Under the pieces are notes generated by a model that saw only the letters and a program-made list of their open reading frames with translations, ran no database searches and was not told where the DNA came from. The position numbers and the translations under genes were made by a program. A stretch of DNA of 64,000 nucleotides, taken from Solanum dulcamara. Taxonomy: Eukaryota > Streptophyta > Magnoliopsida > Solanales > Solanaceae. Below, piece after piece: positions 57,667 through 64,000 of this stretch (its first letter is position 1; each line of letters starts with the position of its first letter). The stretch is from assembly GCF_947179165.1 (NCBI RefSeq), contig NC_077242.1:38625597-38689596 (forward strand), written 5' to 3'.

Positions 57667-59793
57667 TATTATGACCCAAGCCTAGGGCCTAGATATGACA
57701 TGGCGATTGAGAAATCTGAGGGTACCTCACCCAAGCCTCTTAGAATTCTTTTAACCTTTCAAAGGTAATGACAATAAACAATAAGAAAAAATAAAAGGGG
57801 AAAGTAGGGCAAAGGGAGAATATCATACAATAAGAGTCATTATCAACCATAGATCATCATACATTTTTGACCAAACACACTTCTACTAATAGACTTGATG
57901 GGGGCTAAGACATATGCATAACTCAATCTCAAAATAAGTATAATGAAATACTATAATAGAAGTCTTAATATTTTGCATAACATAAGCTAGAATAAAAAGG
58001 GATGTTGTTCCCGAAATATGGGAAATCACCACAAGCAACCTTCAAACTAATACCAACTAGACAGGTGGAGGAGAACGAGGAGGAACACCAGTCCCTACAT
58101 GGTGATAAAATGTAGGCAATAGAATATTCATTAATACTTTGAATGTACTAAGTATGTAGGCATGCATTAACATTGAGGAAATATTAGAACATTATATAGT
58201 ATGGAACATAATGCAATGCTTCTTTAAGCGATCAATAAATCATATTTAAAGTACACATATGTGGGAAAGGACCTGAACCGGCATCTTAAGACCATGTGAG
58301 CTATTATAAGGAATCCAACATAACCCCCTATGTTAGCACGGAGAGACTACTATCCGGGTAGAACTCCGTCAATCTTCATTCATTTCTTTAACTATAACTT
58401 TAGATGGACATATGTGGATCCATAAGCCTAAAAAGCCTACAAGGGACCCTATAGTGGCACATAATTAATGCAACATTATCCTTTACTTAAGAACCCCTTA
58501 GGTAGAGTCCCCATCTACATGCTATATTCGGTGCTAATATGAATCCCATAGAATATTAAGTAAATATCATAATAACATAAGTATACATATAGCTTAGATG
58601 TCAAATCATCATTCGGTAGAATAGCTCTTTAAAAATTGATGATACAAATGTAAGAATTGTCCTCATCACATAGAGTCCTTTTTTGGCCCAAAAGGCCTTT
58701 TTCATTATTATTCAATCATTCTTTGAAAACCTTCACATTCAAAGAAAATAAACCATGTAAACCTTGGGTTAAAACCCGTTTTAATTAACTCAAGCATTCT
58801 TAAAAAATCATGGTAAACATATGGTAGGTTTAGCCAATTCAATTTCAAATTATTAAAATCAATGATAACACGGATTAGAGTAATGGAATGCACCAATTTA
58901 AAACATACTTGAAACAACCCACCAATTCACTTTAAAACTCATTCATACCTTCATGTAAGGATCAAGAGCAAGTATATGCTATGATAGGTAAATAAACGAC
59001 AAATACCCAATAATCTATGCATTTAGAATCATGGTAAGAAAACCCATAAAATTCATAGTTGACATAGAGCTGCTAAGTTAGAAAATACTTGGGCTCCATG
59101 GGTAAAAGAACCCATGAATAAATACCCACATACCATAATAATTTTAACCTTGACATTGGAGAAGACTTGATCTTTCTTGAAGAAACCCTAAAAATTTGCT
59201 TGGAAATAGAGGAGACCTTGAATGAAGTCTTGAGAGGAAGCAGTTTTGTGTAGGGGAGTTAATATGAGAAATTAGGGGAATGGGAAGTCTTTGGGTCCTA
59301 AGATAGGGTAGATTTTTGTCCCAAAACAACCACACTTCACTGATAAAATCTAGGAAAGGATAAAATACCCTTTTCAAAACTAAGTCATACAAAACTTACA
59401 ATTGGTCCTTACGACTTGTAGGTAATTATACGAGTGTATAGAGAAATCATCCGCGTAGGGTATGAGAAAGACCTTTAGAACTAATCTTCAGGACTTTCCC
59501 TATGACTCTTCGCTATAAGTCACACACTCTTCTATGATTCATAGTAGGGAATCATTTGGTAAGGTCTGAGAAACCCTAAGGACTGAGTTTATGAACTTCA
59601 CTTATAAACCTTGGCTCATAGACTCCCCTTCATACTTAGTCATCTTCCAACCCTCAACATTACTTCTATGAGTCGGTCCTATGACTCGTAGAAGTAACTA
59701 TAACTCATAGGTTAAGTCATAGAGGCTGATGCAGTCCATATTCTTGAAATCATTTTTTTGTTTTGATATTTCAACTTACAGGGTCGTATTACA
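57667..59793 (-). repeat. 5' LTR of element C
   Basis: 2127 bp, from TATTATGACCC (first bases decayed from TG) to GGGTCGTATTACA. It is homologous to the A LTRs. In element sense its first 400 bp hold repeated TACGAGTCATAGG / GACTCATAG dyads, like the LTR of E. Confidence 0.8.
58131..58151 (-). promoter_or_regulatory. AGTAC/GTACT dyad in the 5' LTR of C
   Basis: TTAATAC-tttgaat-GTACTAA. One arm base differs from A, the spacer is the same, and it lies 464 bp from the inner LTR edge. Confidence 0.7.
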
Positions 59794-62670
59794 GCAACTC
59801 TATATTATGAGCTATACTACAAGGACTTTGATGCTCAACTTTGACTTTTTGGCAATTCTATAAAGCCCTCTAGGTTTATTTTAATATACTACTTCATTTT
59901 TTCCATTTAGAGTCTTCCTATAGTAACCCTAGGTCATTTATCACCTGCTGGCACTAGTAGCTCAGTTGCTTGGTTGTTTGTTTGGGTTTTAGGCTTGTTT
60001 CCCTATTTTGTATCTTTTATAACTTGAAAAGTTGATTTCGGTCATTACTTTAGTTAAATGACCTCAGAATAAAATTCTAATGATTCTATTAGCTTAAAAA
60101 TGGACAAATTAGGCTAGTACCATGGTCAGAAAGAGTATCGAGATAATTTGCATGAGTTTTTGGCCATTTGGCACTTTAGCCTTTGAAATTTGGCCAAAGG
60201 TTGACTTTGGTCAAGATTCATTGAAAATTCACTCAGACAAAATTTCCATCAATGTAGTAAGTTTTGGAATGTCGAGTTTGGTATATAATGACCCTTAGTG
60301 CTCTTTACGATGCTTTTGGTCTAATATCGAGACCAATTTTGAAATTTACCTTAAAATGGCACTTGCTTATGGGACCCACTTTTTGTTAAATGGACTTTAT
60401 TTGAGAATTTCGAATGAGCCATTAAGTTTGGCATATAAAATTTTATGGGGTAGCATATCTCATGTGCGCGCATGAGTTACGAATAAATTTTGAGCACCTC
60501 ATCAAAGACTTAGACTATACCAATCCTTATTTTGCACCAGTTGTGTCTGATGCCGTCACTAAACTGACCCCTGGTTGCTAAAGTGACAAGGGAGTCACTA
60601 AAGAGACCAGTCCACCTTAGGCAGGGTTTGCTAAAGTGACTCATAACCTAAGTGACCTGATCTTGCGAAAGTGATGCCCACCTCTTGGTGGGGGCCATTT
60701 AAGTGAACTTTGGGGTTATTTTTGCCATCCATGAGTGTTGTTTTATGGTTTGAATTTCAATTTGTGTCCCAAAGTTCCAACCCATATTTCTCTCTCATTT
60801 TAAGAAGGATTTGGGCAATTCAAAAGGCTAAATTATGGGAGTTTTGAGAGGAATGTCATGGTATGGTCAAAATTAGTTGTAGACTCTTCGTGTGAGGTAA
60901 ATATCAGGTTAGGACCTTTCCACGAACTCAATTTTTGAATTACCTAAGTGGGTCTCAAATTCCATTTCTTACTCCAAAATTGGTTTGTCTTCATTTCTTG
61001 TGATTTTAGTGTTAAAACGATTGTATTGACGTTATGAAGCCATTTTTAACAGTGTGGTAATGATCAGAGGTCATTCGCAAAGGCAAAGCAATAGTTTATT
61101 GAGTTAGAGCATGCATTTTCAGAGTATATGTAGTCTACGACTTCTTGTTCCTTAGATTGAGCTGAAATATATAAATACTTGTTGAAATTGATGGAAATCG
61201 AGTTAGGTAGCTATTGTATATATTTTAGATGATTAGAAACATGTTTTAATACTTTTTAGAGAATTTTGGGTAGTTGAGAGAATGTATCCCTTAATGTTGT
61301 TTACCTATGCTTCATGTGTTATTTAATTCCTATTTATAATTATTTGGAGCATGTTGGCTGATTAAAACCTTTTCTAGAGGCCCCTACATCATTTTGTATG
61401 GCTTATATCCCTGCAGAATGGTGTAGAAGACTAGAATATAATAGCTGGGCATTATCTAGACATCAACCTTTCTCTGGTAAAACTCTTATCCATATTTTAC
61501 AAGTCCCGTGGCTTATGAGATACGTTAGTGATATTTGACTCCTTTTTCATCTCGAGATCGGTGTTGAATGAAGTTCAGATTTTTTATATTATTCTATTCA
61601 TTGTGAACAATGATCCATTTTGGCTATTAGAATATAACTTAAAATGGGAATCTTCGGCACCTTTGATTATGCTTTCTATGAGTATCTATATTTGAGTTTT
61701 GGCCCCTACTTCTAGAAACCCATCGGAGGGTATCCGGGTTAAAGGAATGGTCTAGACCAACTTATTTCACCTGATGAGTATCCAAATTTGAGTTCCAACC
61801 TCGACCGTATTGATAATTATTACTAGCATCCGGATTCCAGTTCCGGCCATGGTATTTCTGTTACTTGTGGTTCAGGATTGGGTATGGTTCTTCAGATATC
61901 AATGGTTAAGATTAATTGGTTCCTAGTCATTGTTGTCTTAGCTATTCTGTGTATCCAGCAGGCTTATAAGGGTTTATTCAGGTTTTTTATTTTAAATTGT
62001 GCATGATGTCCCAGTTAGGCTTAAGGTGCCCTAGTTGGATGTAGTTAGCTATAGTCTTTCCTAGTTGGTACTTTTCTTATTCGTGTATGATTACTTACTT
62101 TTTTACCATAGGTTTCTATTTCTTACTCCTGTTTGGTTTTATTCCCCCTTTTCATATTGTTTTTATCTTTCCTACTTAGTCGGCCTATGATGCCTACTAG
62201 GTACTGTTGTCTTGGTACTCACACTGTATTTTGTATCTACTTCCGTGATGCAGGTCTGAGAATCAATTCGCAGTGCTGGCTATCGAGCCTATTATCATCT
62301 ATATTAGAGATGAGGGTGAGCACTTGACAATTTGGCAGCATTTATGTGTATTTTAACATGGATAGCCAATATTTTTCTTTTTGAGAGTAGCCAGATATTG
62401 TATTTGTTTACGGTCCACTTTTAGGACTTGTACTAATCTTTTATTTTGTAGTAGCTCTGTGCTAGTGACTTTCAGATTCTAGGAGGGATCAATTGTATAG
62501 AGTTATTTTTGTTTTTCTTCAGTTTATTTATCTTGTCTATATTAGGTTTGCTTATTCTCCTTTAGTTTCTACCTTTAAACCTATTACTAGTTGTTGTGGG
62601 TTACGTGTTGGCTTACCTATTGGGTTGTTATACTAGGTGGTATCATGGCTCGAGGGATTGGATTTTTAAA
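59794..62670 (+). repeat. 5' LTR region of element F (left edge uncertain)
   Basis: This non-coding stretch of nearly 2.9 kb ends at a clear Met-type primer site. Its content (TTGACTTTGGTCAAG, TTTTGGAATGTCGAG near 60200-60280) resembles chromovirus LTRs common in Solanaceae, judged from memory. A cluster of CTAAAGTGAC / GTCACTAAAG words lies at 60555-60715. A weak form of the GTAC dyad lies at 62201-62219 (spacer 10). I could not fix the left edge, which lies somewhere after the end of C at 59793. Confidence 0.5.
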
Positions 62671-62673
62671 AGT

Positions 62674-62687
62674 TGGTATCAGAGCCC
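62674..62687 (+). other. Primer binding site of element F (initiator-Met type)
   Basis: The plus strand reads TGGTATCAGAGCCC, identical to the site in A. It marks the LTR end within a few bases of 62670. Confidence 0.85.
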
Positions 62688-62699
62688 AGATTCAATGGT

Positions 62700-64000
62700 C
62701 TCACTTTTATAAAGCTAACATCTAGTAGACCCCTATTCCTCCTCAGTCAGAGTGGCCAGGATTGGCACAGTCCCCAGCCGCATCTGTCATGATTCCTACT
62801 TTATAGGCAGTCATTGCACTATTACTCATAGCTATTGGGGTTATACCTCAGGCTTCAGTAGAAGTTCCTAATATGCCAGCACTGCGGTATCAACCTGTTC
62901 TGCCAATTCTTTAGGTTCAGCCACCCTATGCACCTGTAGCACTCCAACAAGCTGCCCCAGAATTTATTATGACATTACCGGAGAAGAAAATATTGGGGTA
63001 TTCTAGAGATTGTCACCTCTGATATTTTCAAGAGCGAGCAGGGAGGATATAATAAAAAAATTTACTACTTGTTGCGAGCAACTCCAATCTTTAATCCTTG
63101 TGAAGTCCAGGAGAGATGATTTCACTGCTCATCATTTCCAGTGCCCAACACGGCAGTGATGGCGCTCTTATTTATAGTCTAGACCATCTAGGTCTCCTTT
63201 CTTATCATGGACTGAGTTTTTAGAGGTTTTGTTAGCCAAATATATCCCTAGAAGTGTTAGAGATCGACTCCAAGATTAGTTTATGAGGCTAGAGTAGGGA
63301 TTTATGATGGTCCTAAAGTACAAGGCTAGATTCCTACATCTTTCTCGCTATGCTAGTATGATTCTACCTACCAAGGAGTAGAGGGTGTGATTTTTCGTGT
63401 ATGGGTTAGGTTATCAATTGAGGTTAGAGATAAAGCACTTGGTTTTAATAGGTTATTAATTTCTTGATGTTTTTTTATCACACTTGTACCATGGAACATA
63501 TTCATCGCGAAGCCCAAAGGGGCAGCGATAAGAGGACCAGACACAGGGGTAGCTACAGTAGGTCCCATACTACTGGCAGGAAAACCTATGATAGGTCCTG
63601 TCAGAGATTCCAGCAGAATAGATATCAGCAAGTTCAACCTAGTTGGCTTGTTAAAGCAGCTATTCCAGCGTAAGATGGCAGCCAACCCCATTAGATTAGT
63701 TCTAGTACGGGCCATACCTCAAGAGGATTAGATTCTTTCTTTTTCAACTGCGGTCAGGTTATGTCAACACATTCAGCCTCGGGGTGTTGTGACTATTATG
63801 ACTCCATCGAGCTAGACCAATATCAGCAGTGCTATTTTCACCTAAAGGTGAAGACCAGAGTCAGGGTCATAGAGGCGGAAACCAAAGTTATGGACATATA
63901 GGCAAAGATCAGACACAGGGCTGTAGAGGTAGCTACCAGGTTCAACAGGGAGGTTCCCATGGAGGCTAGGTCAGGTGGTTGGATAGACTGTCTTTGTAGA
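62700..64000 (+). pseudogene. Element F gag relic, running off the window
   Basis: Plus-strand fragments read as gag of a chromovirus-type element: APEFIMTLPEKKILGYSRD near 62957-63010, a capsid-like segment to about 63440, and a basic Ser/Arg/Gln-rich region (63480-63673: MEHIHREAQRGSDKRTRH, SRSHTTGRKTYDRSCQRFQQ). A damaged zinc-knuckle segment (FFNCGQVM) lies near 63738. A Gly/Gln-rich stretch follows to the edge. Stops and frameshifts are frequent. The gag differs from that of A, so F is a separate family of the same broad clade. Confidence 0.7.

Larger units (their letters stand above)
49409..59793 (-). mobile_element. Element C: old chromovirus related to A
   Basis: Truncated 3' LTR 49409-50991, polypurine tract, pol and gag 52905-57450, degenerate primer site, complete 5' LTR 57667-59793. 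The coding order and LTR sequences are homologous to A throughout (for example CCCAAGCCTAGGGCCTAGA in both LTRs), but decay is extensive. A later retroposon-like insertion lies at 51043-52695. The left end is truncated against D, so no target duplication can be checked. Confidence 0.8.
59794..64000 (+). mobile_element. Element F: 5' half of a chromovirus-type Ty3/Gypsy element
   Basis: LTR region, intact Met-type primer site and decayed gag lie in plus orientation. Protease, RT and integrase should lie beyond 64000. It abuts the outer edge of the C 5' LTR. Confidence 0.65.

Noticed and set aside
62674..62687. tRNA-like match at the primer sites (also 42915-42928, 49282-49299)
   Set aside because: Only the 14-18 nt complementary to a tRNA 3' end is present, with no cloverleaf; these are primer binding sites, not tRNA genes.

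Overview
The window looks like plant heterochromatin built almost entirely of nested and decayed Ty3/Gypsy LTR retrotransposons. I found no convincing host gene, tRNA or CRISPR array. The retroelement families (chromovirus/Tekay-type elements with 2-3 kb LTRs and an initiator-Met-type primer site, and Athila-like elements with an Asp-type primer site and an extra ORF after pol) fit a Solanaceae genome. That placement is recognition from memory, not a database result.

Layout, left to right. 1-1982: truncated Athila-like gag/protease relic (G, minus strand). 1983-9517: older Athila-like element (H, minus), with a diverged 3' LTR-like end, pol, gag and a 5' LTR. 9518-10920: unassigned, including an AT-rich GGTATAA-rich stretch. 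10921-17262: 5' LTR and gag-pol of a decayed chromovirus (E, plus), cut off inside integrase. 17263-49408: one Athila-like element (D, minus), exploded by three later insertions. These are a solo LTR (20395-23621, TSD GGGTA), a complete but decayed chromovirus B (25093-35139) carrying a 120-nt 5S rRNA-like sequence, and a young complete chromovirus A (35637-45247, TSD CTACT). 49409-59793: old relative of A (C, minus), with a truncated 3' LTR, a 211-bp tandem duplication and a 1.65-kb retroposon-like insertion (51043-52695). 59794-64000: LTR and gag of a further chromovirus (F, plus), running off the right edge.

Element A is the only nearly intact unit. Its two 2315-bp LTRs differ at about 11 sites by eye, and it has a clean primer site, polypurine tract and target duplication. 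Its polyprotein runs from gag through protease, reverse transcriptase and RNase H to the integrase zinc finger, but two in-frame stops break the integrase half. Its C-terminal chromodomain-like tail fits targeting to existing heterochromatin, which would explain the nest.

The most unexpected signal is a short dyad, 7-bp arms around a 7-bp spacer built on AGTAC/GTACT. It recurs in the LTRs of A, B, the solo LTR and C, imperfectly in E and weakly in F, always about 410-515 bp from the primer-site end of the LTR. Other points of interest are the 5S-like sequence, the retroposon-like insertion with repeated modules, and a perfect 36-bp inverted repeat inside the extra ORF of D.
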